Positions 1 to 10,500 of a stretch of 64,000 nt of DNA are shown here, piece after piece; position 1 is the stretch's first letter; every line of letters starts with the position of its first letter. The stretch covers positions 875,678 through 939,677 of the forward strand of contig KZ627146.1 in assembly GCA_002917775.1 (NCBI GenBank), in the 5' to 3' direction. Origin of the DNA: Glaciozyma antarctica PI12 (taxonomy: Eukaryota; Basidiomycota; Microbotryomycetes; Kriegeriales; Camptobasidiaceae). The position numbers and the translations under genes are program-made. The notes under the pieces are model-generated. The model saw only the letters and a list, made by a program, of their open reading frames with translations. It was not told where the DNA came from and did not search any database.

Positions 1-564
1 ACCTGGATCCTCCGCCCCCAGATCGTGCGGCCCCGAGTGGGGGACGTCGATACGCCGCCTATGACGGAGGTGAGCGGGAGCGAAGTGAGTAGCGAGGTTA
101 GCAGCGAGGTGGAGAGTGGGAGCGAGACCGGTTGGGACGAGGTGGGAGCTTGGGAGGAGGAATTGGATGGGACGAGGGAGGAGAGTAGCGAGGGAGGGAC
201 GGACGACGAGGCGAGTTCGGGGGCGGAGGACCTCGCTGCTTCTATCAAGTCGCTGCCTGCTAGGACGGCGACGGTATCGATGGAGGGAGCTTCGACGCCT
301 CGACCTGCGACGGTGGGAGAGTTTGGGACGCCGAGAGCGGGGTGGGCGGTTAGGAATGTGGTGCGCGAGGAGGGGGGGATGAGGACGCCTGTGCCGAGGG
401 GGAGGACGTTGGGAGGGATGGGGGAGAGGGAGAGGGCGTCGAGTGAGGAGAGTTTGGTGAGGCAGAGTCCGAGGGTGGTTGGGATGGTCAAGGTGCGCAA
501 GGGGGAGTGGAAGATGCCGGAGAGGAGCTTCGCCGAGTTCTTGTTCGGGGAGAAGGGAATTTAG
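1..564 (+). CDS. C-terminal part of an unrecognised protein
   Basis: The frame is open from the first base and closes with TAG at 562-564, so the gene starts upstream of the window. The visible ~187 residues are acidic and low in complexity, rich in Ser, Glu and Gly (runs such as SEVSSEVSSEVESGSE), then turn basic before a short hydrophobic end, FAEFLFGEKGI. I see no domain, transmembrane segment or catalytic motif. The tail looks intrinsically disordered. Codon use is strongly GC-rich, as in the neighbouring real genes, and the reading frame is uninterrupted, which supports it as coding. No function can be given. Confidence 0.6.
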   Translation, partial: TWILRPQIVRPRVGDVDTPPMTEVSGSEVSSEVSSEVESGSETGWDEVGAWEEELDGTREESSEGGTDDEASSGAEDLAASIKSLPARTATVSMEGASTPRPATVGEFGTPRAGWAVRNVVREEGGMRTPVPRGRTLGGMGERERASSEESLVRQSPRVVGMVKVRKGEWKMPERSFAEFLFGEKGI

Positions 565-984
565 GATACTAGGCTGTGATCAAAGGGATGCAGCTCTGCT
601 TTGGCTTGGAGTCGTGTCGGAGGACGCAGCGGACGCAGCGAGAGGTGCCTGGTGAAGCTTGGGCTTCGCGTGGCTTTGGCGAGAAGCTCGCGCGCTGAAA
701 GCGCAGAAGGCTAAGCTGGCTTGCGTACTTTGCAAAGGGGAAGCACATAAGCTGTACCAAGCCTCGTTTACGACCTCGAAAGGAGAGAACGGCGCAAGCA
801 AAAGCGCAAAGCGTGTCGACACCCGCCTGTTGTTCCTCGACCGACCTCCTCGCCGGGACTCGACTTGCTCTCAGCTCGTACAGCTCTTCAAACAAGCTCA
901 CAACAGCGTAGCAAGTACGGTGGACTTCAGCGCCATCTCCCGCTCCCTGCTAACAAATCGCGCAGAGCTCCCGTCCTCGCGTGA
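565..984. other. Intergenic region, no convincing gene
   Basis: This stretch lies between the stop of the upstream gene and the MYND-finger gene. Open frames occur on both strands but none resembles a known family. It probably holds the terminator of the first gene and the promoter or first short exon of the next. A possible intron with donor GTACGG near 914 and acceptor CGCAG near 965 would belong to the 5' end of the MYND gene. Confidence 0.35.
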
Positions 985-3154
985 CACGACTCCTTCGTCC
1001 CAACGTCCCAGCCTCTCAACCACTTCACAGCCATAGCCACCATCGGCTCCCCGACTCCCACGACCTCTCCGACCTTCCGTACCAACACTCGTCTCGGGAA
1101 CGCCGCCGCCGAGAACCTCATGCGCGCGTTCCTCTCCTCTCCAACCGCCGTTCTATCGTCCTCCGACAGCCTTACCAACGCGCACGCGCTTTGCGAGGCG
1201 TCCTTTGAGGAGCGTATTCGCGTCAAGGCGCGCATCCTCGCGACCGGAAAGGTGATCAGGAAGGCTCTCGTCGACGGTCAATTCCGAGGGACCGATCTTG
1301 AGGGGGAGTACGAAGCTCTATCGGTCGAGGAGAGGGAGAGCATCGTCCGCGAGGCTCTGAAGGAGCATTTCGAGCACGGAGAAAGGTTAGCCACTGGCTA
1401 CAGCGACAGTCTTCTCCTCGCTCGACTCGACTGCCCCGAGATCACTCTCCGTTCGTTGACGGTCGGCAAGGGAGAAGATCTCGTCGAGCTCGCTCGCCAC
1501 TTCGCGTTGGACGACGACGCTACCGACTACTCGTACGTTCGCAACTCGCAGCTCGAGAAGCTCAAGGGATGGATCACGGACGAGGTCTTCCCAAGGGCTC
1601 GAGGCGTTCGAGCGAACCAGGAGACGGAACTCCTGCACCGGCAAAATTTTATGTGCTCATTTACGTTCCGCGTCGTTAGGCGGGTGGTGAGTAGCCTGCT
1701 CGTTCCTGGTGGTTTGAGCGAGAGGTAATCTGTTGTAATCCCAGAGACTGGCCTGCTAGCACGGGTTGCCAGTTGGGAGCAGGCCTTCCGCGCGATGGAA
1801 CCGGCTGGAATGTACGAGTCGCCCGCCTCGAAAGAGGTGTGCGCAGCTTGCAGGAGCAGTGGTAAGTTACGTTCCGCGTCGCAAGCTTCGACGCGGATAT
1901 TGACGTCGGTTTCGCAGTCCGTGAGCTCCAACTCGCCGCCGAAGACCCGACTATGAGGCTTCTCAATTGCGGAGGCTGCTTGAAGCTGGGAAGGAGGGTT
2001 CTCTATTGCTCCAGGTGCGCTGAATCGGTAGTTGTCCCACGGAAGTCGCTAACCTACCGATTTCCCGCAGCAGTTGTCAGCGCAAGCACTGGGCTCAGCA
2101 CAAAGAGTCCTGCGGCAAGACTCTCTCGTCGAGCGTCCTCATCCCCATCTTCAACCCACCTTCTCCTCAGCCAGCTACCGTGGCTCAGGCTCCCCTCTCC
2201 CCCCTCCTCTCCGCCATCCTCCACATCTCACACTACCAGGGTGACATCTGGAGTATCACCACCTCCAGTGGCAATTCGCTGCACTTGGACGACACCGAGG
2301 AGCCCGCAGCGATCCAGACGAAGAAAGCACGCGACCTCGCTATTGCGTCTCGCCAGCCGAGGGACATCGGGTTTTTTTTCGTTCAGCTTTGCGCGTTTGT
2401 AGGATGCGCAATGGATCAAGCACCACTCGGGTTGGCGGAGGAGAAGGTCATCATCAAGCAGGTATCGAAGGCGTTCGAGATCTCGGAGTCGGAGCTAGTG
2501 CAGGCTCTGCCGCCGGTGATGGACCTCATGAAGGGAAGGGCCGTCTTCCGAGAGGCCAACGAGACCATTTACCAGCTTGGAGGATAGTATTACGCTACTC
2601 CGTACGCTCTCTCTTCTCCTGCTCGATATCCTCACTAACACGAATACATCGCAGCGCCGGCGCCCAGCTCCTCCTCCCCTCCCCCGCTCTTGCGCGCCAA
2701 TGCAGAGCTCTCTCCACTTGCCCCGGCTACAACCTATTCCCTTCCGCGACCTCTTCTTCCCCATTCCCTTTCCTCGCAGCTCAAAATGCCGAGCGCCTGG
2801 GACCGTTCCTCATCGGCTTCGGCCGCGCTTTCGCCGCCGCGATCGCTCAGCCTCGATGTGTTGAATCCCTCGCCTACCTCGTTACACTCCTCTTCGAGTT
2901 TTTTTGTGGGCTCGGCGCTGTTAGAGGGAAGGACCGCTGAGCAGATCGAGACCTTGAGGAAGATGGTTGACGAGGCGTTTGATGGCGGGAAGGAGAAGAG
3001 ATGGAACGTTGGAGCCCGCGATGCCAGGATGCGGCGGGGTCTGAAGCTGTCGAGGGATCAGGCGGGGATGATGGCGGTCGTTCTGGAGCAGCTTGGGGCG
3101 GAGTTTGGTGAGGAGCTGGTGGAGAGGGCCGTTCAGCGCTGCGGGGGTTGGTGA
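985..3154 (+). CDS. MYND zinc-finger protein of unknown function
   Basis: Four exons or more. An N-terminal region (1021-1640) has no recognised domain. The finger is split by two introns (1862-1917 and 2015-2070). Its zinc ligands can be followed in order: VCAAC (about 1840-1855), NCGGC (about 1963-1979), YCSSSC across the second junction, then HWAQHKESC. That is the standard MYND order C-x2-C, C-x2-C, C-x3-C, H-x3-C. MYND fingers normally bind proline-rich partner peptides, so an adaptor role is inferred. After the finger the frame runs through DLAIASRQPRDIGFF to about 2590, where an intron probably begins, and on to about 2900. Beyond that, a frame change at a run of seven T (2899-2905) separates it from a clearly coding-like segment (LLEGRTAEQIETLRKMVDE) that ends at 3154. 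Both the start and the far 3' end are uncertain. Confidence 0.6.
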
Positions 3155-3254
3155 AGCCCCGGAGGGACGAGAGCGGAGGGAAGCGCGGGAGAAGAGGAAG
3201 GGCGTAGCATCTGTAACGGGTTTGCTTGAGTTAGGTTCCTCCTGGTGGCCCAAA

Positions 3255-3830
3255 AAACCGATTAGCAACCTCGCTGCCGAGCCTCGATTTTAACAACCGC
3301 GCTTCCCAAACTCTCCATCTTGTAAAAGCAGTCCTTCCAATGCTTCTGCGCGTATATATAAAGTCAGATCGTAGCTCTGTGAGATCGAAGTCCCATCGCA
3401 GGGCCAGGAGAGCTCACTAAGCTCGCAGCCTCGCTGCCGAGCCTCGACACCATCCAGCGCGCTCCTCGGAACGTCGACTTCTCGTGAAGCAGTCCTTTAG
3501 GGGCTGCGCTACAATCTATAGCGGAACATCAGCCTCGTGAGATTGACATCGCAGCGCAAGGTTGCGAAAGCTCGCGTGATTCGCAACCTCGCTACCGAGC
3601 CTCGACCCCCGCCAGCGCCTCCCCAAACGTCCGCTATCTCGCAAGATTCCTACTATCAATACTGCTGTGCGTAAATTCAAAGCCTAATCAGCAGCTCTGT
3701 GAGATCGGGGTCTCATCGCAAGAGCTCACTTAGTTCGCAACCTCGCTACCGAGCTTCAGCCACTGCCCTCCCCAAACGTCGCCAATCGATGCATCTCGCA
3801 AGTAACTACGCCTTGCGAGGAAACCACGAG
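3255..3830. repeat. Tandem array of an imperfect ~157-bp unit in the 3155-4083 intergenic gap
   Basis: A core close to GCAACCTCGCTACCGAGC recurs at 3265, 3425, 3583 and 3737, spaced 160, 158 and 154 bp. Each unit also carries a CTCTGTGAGATCG- or CTCGTGAGATTG-like segment followed by CATCGCA and an AGCTCRC block about 30-60 bp before the next core. Copies differ by many substitutions and small indels, so the array is not new. There is no open frame across it. It lies between the 3' ends of the convergent MYND and MAS1 genes; the rest of the gap (3155-3254, 3831-4083) shows nothing else. It could be a small satellite or the remnant of a repeated regulatory or RNA element. Confidence 0.75.
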
Positions 3831-4083
3831 ACTCATGAGGGGAGAGAGGGAAGGAGAGCCACGAATGTGAAAGAATGAAGGAGAGCAACTTTGGCCGCCA
3901 GAGCGCCAACTTGGTCTCAGTATCCGCTGCTCGGCATCGGTGCGCCAGAGCTTCGCACCGCACGTCGAAGTCACTTCCGCTCAATCTCTCTCCACCCCGC
4001 TCGCTCGCTCGCCAACGCTCGAAGAATGCTGATACCAAAACGCGCTTGTATTTCCCCCCTCCCTAATCCCCCCATCAAACAAT

Positions 4084-6065
4084 CTACCACAGAAGCGAAG
4101 CCGTTCCCGCGCGCATCCCTGCGAACCCTCATCAGCTTTACCCTCCCTCAACGAAGACGAAAAAGAGGAACGCACGACTGTAGTCCATGACACCCTCGAT
4201 CCTTCCGACTGCCGCGACGGCAATCTGCGTTTCTCATTAGTCTGATAAGATGGAGGGAGGGAGAGAGGGGAACGCACATCCTTGTCCCACAAGTACTTCT
4301 GCGCGACCCTCTGAATCTCAGCGACATTAACGCTATCAACGGCGGCCTCAATCTCGCTCGGCGTCATCCTCTTCCCACTCGTGACAATCTGCCTTCCAAT
4401 ATCTTCCGCCACGGCCGTCGAACCATCGAGTCCGAGGAGAAGGGAAGCCTTGAGTTGAGCCTTGGCTCTCTCGACTTCCGTCTCGGTAGGAGCGGTGCTC
4501 ATCCTCTGCCATTCCTTCATCGTGAAATGGGTAAGGTCATCCAGGTTCATGAGGTTCTCGCTAACGAGGTAGATTCCCCATAGTCCGGTGTCGGAGTAGG
4601 AAGTGGAGAAGCTCATGAACGAGTTGGCGAGGTTGTTGGAGGAGATGATGTGGGAGAGTTTCGAGGAGAGGAGGGACGAGGCGCCGAGGGAACGGTCCCA
4701 GTTGCCGAAGATGGACTGCATGACGAGCATGGGGTAGTAGTCGGGCGAGTTCCATCCAACTCCTTCGACCGCGATCGCAATGTTGGCCGTCGACATCGTG
4801 TCGTCACGAACGCGAACTTCGGAACCGATGAAGGACGTCTTGGGACCGGTGGGAGCGCCAAGAGGGATGGGGTTGGCCGAGACGGGGAGGGAGCCAAAGT
4901 GGGTCGAGGCGAGGTCGACGAGGGAGGCGTGGTCGACTCCTCCGGTACCGACGAGGACCATGCGGTCGGCCGTGTAGTTCGTCTTGATGTAGGACGACAG
5001 GTCGTCGCGCTTGATCGAGAGGATGTTGGCTTTAGGTCCGAGGATCGTGCGGCCGAGGGGTTGTCCTGCGCGCGAGGTGGACGGGGTTAGCTGGGTAGTT
5101 CAAAGTGAGCACGACGAAAAGGACGGAACGCACCCTGGAAAGCGACGGCGTGAAGGTGATCAAAGACGACCTCCTCCATCTGCTTGTCGACCTCCTCCTG
5201 CTCGCGAAGGATCACGTCACGCTCTCGCTCGATCGCCTGAGTCTCCAACTTGCTGCCCTGGAGGATATCGGAAATGATCTCGACGCTCTTGCCGACGTCT
5301 TTGCGGAAGCTCTTGGCGTAGTAGACGGTCTGCTCGCGACTCGTGTAGGCGTTGAGGTGAGCTCCGATGTTCTCGACCTCGAGCTCGAGTTGGTGCTGGC
5401 TCCGCTTGCCGGTTCCCTTGAACGCCATGTGCTCGAGGAAGTGAGCGGTTCCGTTGGTCGCGTCCGTCTCGGCGCGGGAGCCAGCATCGATCCAAACGCC
5501 GACCGTGGCGGTTTGGGCGTGAGGGTGAGCTTCGGTAGCGACGGTGAGGCCGTTGGCAAGGGTGGTGATTTGAGTAAGAGGGGCGGAGACGGCGGTGGCG
5601 AGGGTGCGGAAGGGAGTGGGCTGCGCGACGGGGAGGGAGGAGAGAGAAGGAGGAGGAATCAGCTGGCTGTTCGAGCGGGGTTGGGGGTGCGTCCCAGCTA
5701 CGGTACTCCTACGATCCTGAAGCCCTGTGGCAGTTCCTCCTCCCACCTCTGCCTGGCGTAAGGCCTCAAGGACCGACTCCGCAAAGCGATGCCCCGTCCT
5801 CCCCTCACGCCGACACCTCCCGCTCTGCCTCTGCTTCCTCCCCGCTGCCACTTCCTCCTCCGGTGCCATCCGTCCTTCCGCCTTGATAGTACCCGCAGCC
5901 CACTCTGCATCAGCTCCCTCTCCCAGTTCCCCAGTGCATCTCCCCCCAACTGGAGTTCTCCGATTGGACCGACTCGATCCGTTTGCTGGCTCAAGTTGAG
6001 AGTGTACTCACTGTTCGGAGGGCGTTCCTGCCGATACGGCCTGCTGCAGATCGGGCGGCGAGCAT
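4084..6065 (-). CDS. MAS1: Mitochondrial processing peptidase, beta subunit
   Basis: Catalytic subunit of the matrix peptidase that removes presequences from imported proteins; it pairs with the alpha subunit. Exons (minus): 6065-6012, 5620-5134, 5065-4278, 4224-4176, 4118-4084. Exon 1 encodes a basic presequence starting [18 protein letters not shown]. Exon 2 holds the inverted zinc motif HFLEH (about 5424-5443), with the downstream Glu region [20 protein letters not shown]. Exon 3 carries the rest of the first and most of the second M16 domain; the short last exons give the expected C-terminus after DKDIAVAAVG. Predicted length is about 470 aa, normal for the family. Intron 1 is about 390 nt, far longer than the others (55-70 nt), and the frame of exon 2 stays open well into it. 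No break was seen. Confidence 0.93.
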
Positions 6066-6270
6066 TTTAAGAGGTTGGATGGAGGGGAAGGGCGGAGGTG
6101 AAGTGAGAGGGATCTGAAGTAGGGAGACGAGGGCGCAGAAGGGAAGAGTCGGGTGAGATGTGAAATTCTCGCCTGAATATTTACTTGTGAACCTCGACGC
6201 GCTCAGCCCACTGCTGAGCCCAGCTTCGACTCTCTCTCTCGACTTTGAACTCTCGAGGAATCAGGACAAG

Positions 6271-7519
6271 ATGAAGTGAGTCTCAGCCTGAGCTCAGCCA
6301 GCTCAGCCTCAACTAGGGCGGCAAGCTAAACTCGACTCTGGCGACTGCAGCTTCACCGGCCAGTCTGATCCACTCGACTTGGACAAGGTGAGGCTACCCC
6401 TTTACCCAGCCACGACCACGCCACAGCACTAACCGGCAGTACCGCCAGATCCGCCGTACCTTAATCCGCCTAGAAGATACCATCATCTTCGGTCCGTCCT
6501 CCTCTCTCTCCCCACTTGACCGCGGCTAACACCTCCAACCAGGCCTTATCGAGCGCGCCCAGTTCGCCTACAACCCGCGCATGTACACCAAGGAAGGATT
6601 CTCAGATGTTCTTCACCACGACGGGTTCGAGGGATCGTGGCTCGAGTGGCTGTTGAGGGAGACGGAGATGAGCCATGGTCCGTTTCGTTTCGGCCGTTCA
6701 GTCCGTTCGACGTTAGTGCTGATGATTCTTGCAGCCAAGATTCGTCGATACGATAGGTGGGCCTTCTTAAAAGCTCCTAGCGAGCCACAGCTAACCTCGA
6801 TTGCAGCCCCGACGAACACCCCTTCACGCCCTACTCCCCCCACCCCCACCCCATCCTCCCACCTCTCATCCTTCTCAACTACCCCGCTGTCCCCAACTCC
6901 ATCAACGTCAACAGCACTATCCTAGAATTCTACACCAAGCTCGTCGTGCCAGTCATCACTCGTACCGTCACTGAACAGCTGGGAAAGGAGAACGACGATG
7001 GGAACTACGGGAGCGCAGGGACGAGGGATATCGAATGCCTCCAAGCCATCTCGCGTAGAATCCACTGCGGTCCGTCCCCCTTCCCTCTTCTCCCACTGAG
7101 CTAACGCCGCCCCCAGGAATGTTCGTCTCGGAATCCAAATTCCTCTCATCCCCCACATCCCACATCCCGAACACCCTCCTTCCGAACCCCACCGCCCTCG
7201 AAGCCCTCATCACCAAGCCAGCCGTCGAAGCAGCTCTCCTCCTTCGACTCGCCAAGAAAGCACGTTGGTACGGGATGGAGCTCGATGCGAATGGGGAAGT
7301 GGTACCGGGGGGCGAGGAGAGGCAGAAAGTGGATGTGGGAGAGATTGTTAGGTTGTATAGGGAGAATATCATTCCGTTGACAAAGGAGGTTGAGGTGAGT
7401 TTTGCGTTTGAGGGGCGAGGGAGGAAGGAGCTGATGCGAGTGCGCAGGTCGAATATTTGTTGCACAGGCTCGATGGGATGAATGAGGAGGAGATCAACAG
7501 GCTCGCTGGAGTCGTGTAA
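6271..7519 (+). CDS. ARO7: Chorismate mutase
   Basis: Converts chorismate to prephenate at the branch to Phe and Tyr in the shikimate pathway; cytosolic in yeasts. Eight exons: 6271-6275, 6351-6387, 6440-6491, 6543-6677, 6735-6756, 6807-7069, 7117-7394 and 7448-7519. The first exon is only five bases (ATGAA). Family signatures are clear: RRTLIRLEDTIIFGLIERAQ (N-terminal helix with the active-site Arg), FYTKLVVPVITRTVTEQLG, and the C-terminal LYRENIIPLTKEVEVEYLL with the catalytic Lys/Glu region. About 270 aa, the usual length of the allosteric fungal AroQ enzyme. The Thr-226-type allosteric switch was not checked. It ends 67 bp from the stop of the convergent RNase III gene, so the two 3' UTRs probably overlap. 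Confidence 0.93.
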
Positions 7520-7586
7520 TCATCTTCTTCATCACACTGGCGCATTTCTCTCTGCTACGAAACTTCCAAGAACGCATCTATTCGCA

Positions 7587-10500
7587 CTACCCGCTCTCCC
7601 TCCCATCTCCCCTCCCCACCTCCCTCCCAAACCCCTCCAACCCATCCTCCGAGCCGCTCAAATCCTGCGCGAGATCCACCACCACCACCTCCTCCTGCTT
7701 CGCGAGATTCAACGCTTTCTCCTCCTCCGAGCTCCGCGCGATATCGAACCCTCTTTCGAACGCCAGATCCCCCGCGCCGTACCCACTCATAAGAGCGTGA
7801 AGGATATCAACGTCGTCGAGAACGTCTTCGACGGCGGAGGAGGAGTCCTGCGCATCGAGCGGAGGGTGATGAGGGGAGAAGATTGGTAGTGGGTGGGGGA
7901 GGGGAGGTCGAGGTCGAGGGGGGAGGACTGTCGGAGGGGGAGGTGAGGGCTTCGTCGTTCGGAGGAAAGTCGTGCAAGGTGGAGATGGTCCTGCGAATGA
8001 GTCAGTGCAAGACAGTCGCTTGGAATTTTAGGGGCTTACCCAGAGGTAGCGAGAGCGTCGGCTTGGGGAGGGAGGTGCGAGTCGGGGGTGGTCAGGGCTG
8101 CTAGGATGATTTCGTCGCTCGGGAGAGGGGGGATGGAGGAGGTCACTCCGTGCGGAGTAGAGCTGGATGATGCAGGTTCTACGGTTCTGCGAGAGTGAGT
8201 TAGCGAGAAATCATCGCAGAGAATGCTCTCACTTACCCAGCGACGTCGTTTCCAATAACCACGAACCCTCGCGTAACCACTCTCGCTATCAACTTGCGCA
8301 TCCCCTCCTCTCGCCTCAAAGCCGGGCAATCGATTATGAGTGGGGGATAGCCCGGGAGACGGAACGGAAAGCAGATTCGAAGCGTGTCGCCATTCTCGCG
8401 TAGGGAGAGAAGTTGCGAGAGGCCCTTGGCGCGGAGCGTCTCCTCGAATTCTTCGACGGCGGTATCGAAATCGCTGAATCTCAGCGGGAGATCTTGCGCG
8501 ACGTCAAGTCAGCAAAACGTCAAAAGGTCGAGAGGATAAAGACGTACGGGCGTCAGCAGCTTCGCGTGTGCGCTGACGAGCCTGCGCGCGCGTTGCCCGT
8601 GACTCTGCTGGCGAAACGGCAGTAGCGAGGTTGAGGGAGCATTTTGAAGCGGAGGGGGAGGTGGTGAGGGGAGGGAGAGTCGCTTTGTCGCTTGGGGGAG
8701 GTGAGAGCCAGTCACTAGACGGCGTGGAGCTGGGTGATGCGCAGAGGGTTCTGCGAAGGGTAGGTTAGCGCGAGATTCTCGAAAGGGATCTTCGTGCGTA
8801 CCCGGTAGCCTTGAGAGCGGTGGTTGAGGGAGGAGCAATGGCGGAGGTCGCGAGAGGGGAATCGAGGGAGTCGGGGGTCGTTAGAGCTGCCAGGATGGCT
8901 TCGTCGCTTGGAGGAGGCGAGATAAACGAGGTCGCTTCGTGCGGAGTAGGGCTGGACGATGCAGGTTCGACGGTTCTGCGAGAGCGAGTTAGCGAGAGAT
9001 CGTCGCAAGGAACCCGTCGGCTCACCCAGCATCCTCGCTTCCTAGAACCACGAGCCCTCGCTCAACCGCCATCTCAACCACCTCTCGGATCCCCTGCGCG
9101 CGATTGGAGCATCGTACGCTGTAGGGACCAACGCGAGACAAGCCGTACGGAAAGCACAGCAGCAGGTCGTCCGCCACCTCGCGGACGACAAGAAGATGCG
9201 CAAGGCCGTTCGCCCGCAGCGTCGCTTCGAACTCGTTGACGGCGGTTTCCAGGTTGATGAATCTCAACGAGCGATCTAGGACGATGTTGGAGTCAGCAAT
9301 CGCCTGAGGGTGGGGGGAGGGAGACCTGCAGATGGTGGCTTCTGCGCGCTGGTTCGCATGTCGACGCGATACCGTAACGTTCGCTTGAGAGAGAAACAGA
9401 TTGAAGGAGGAGCTTGGAGGAGGTACGCAGGTGGCGACGGTCGAGGCAGTCGTTTCGTCGCTCGGAAGATGCAGGGAGGAGGGAGGGGAGGCGAGAGGGA
9501 TCGATTCGTCGGCGAGGGTGCTGGCGATGGGACTGAGAGATTCCAAGGTCGAGTCATCGACCGTACTGGGAAGCGATACGGCGTTAGCCAGCCCTCAAGC
9601 GTCCTAACGAACCGTCAAACTCACCTGACCGTCTCGCTTCCGATGACAACGATCTCTCGCTCCACCAACAGGTCCACCAGTTCTCGCATCCCCTTCGCAC
9701 GGTCCGACTCCAAGCACCGAACGACGGGATGAGAAGGATAGCCCGGCAGCGACACGCTGATCGCCAGCCCCTTGTGTGATTCGAACACTTTGAGAAAGCG
9801 ACTGAGACCTTTCTCCTCCAGCGCAGCTCCCAGCCCATTCGCAGCCGCTTCTGCAGTGACGAAAAGCATTGGCAGAACTGTGGGAGGTAGAGGTACTTAG
9901 CGAGCAATTGGGGCGGGGCGCGGAATGGAGACGCACGGGGTTCGATGGTAGCGCGACGTGCCCGCCGACGCCTTTCCGAAGCCGTCCCCTTGTCTTCCGC
10001 TTTAAGAGGCGGCATTGGCTGCGTAGGCGAGGCGAGCTGGGAGGAAGGTGGCGGATCCGAACGCGCGGGAGGAGACGCAGGCTCGGTGGTGGGAGAGGCG
10101 GATGGAGAGGCGGATGGAGAGGCGGATGGAGAGGCGGATGGAAAGGCGGAGGAGGACAGGGTAGTAGAGGTGGAGGTGAGTGCAGGCAGAGTCGCTTCGT
10201 CGCTTGTCTGAAGGCGGGACGAAGTGGTGAGGGCGAGAGGGACCGATTCGGCGGAGATGGAGCTCTTGACTGCCGCCTCCGATCCGGTAGTTCTACAGAT
10301 ATTCGAAACGTTAGAAATCGCCAAAAGCTCCGCCACCCGCTCGCGCACTCACCCAGCAGCTGTGCTTTCGAGAACCACGAACCCTCGCTTGACCGCCATC
10401 TCCAACACCTTCCGCATCCCCTGCGTCCGATCCGAGCATCGCACAGTGTGGGTCGTGACTCGACGCAGAACGTACGGGAAGCAGAGTATCACCTCATTCG

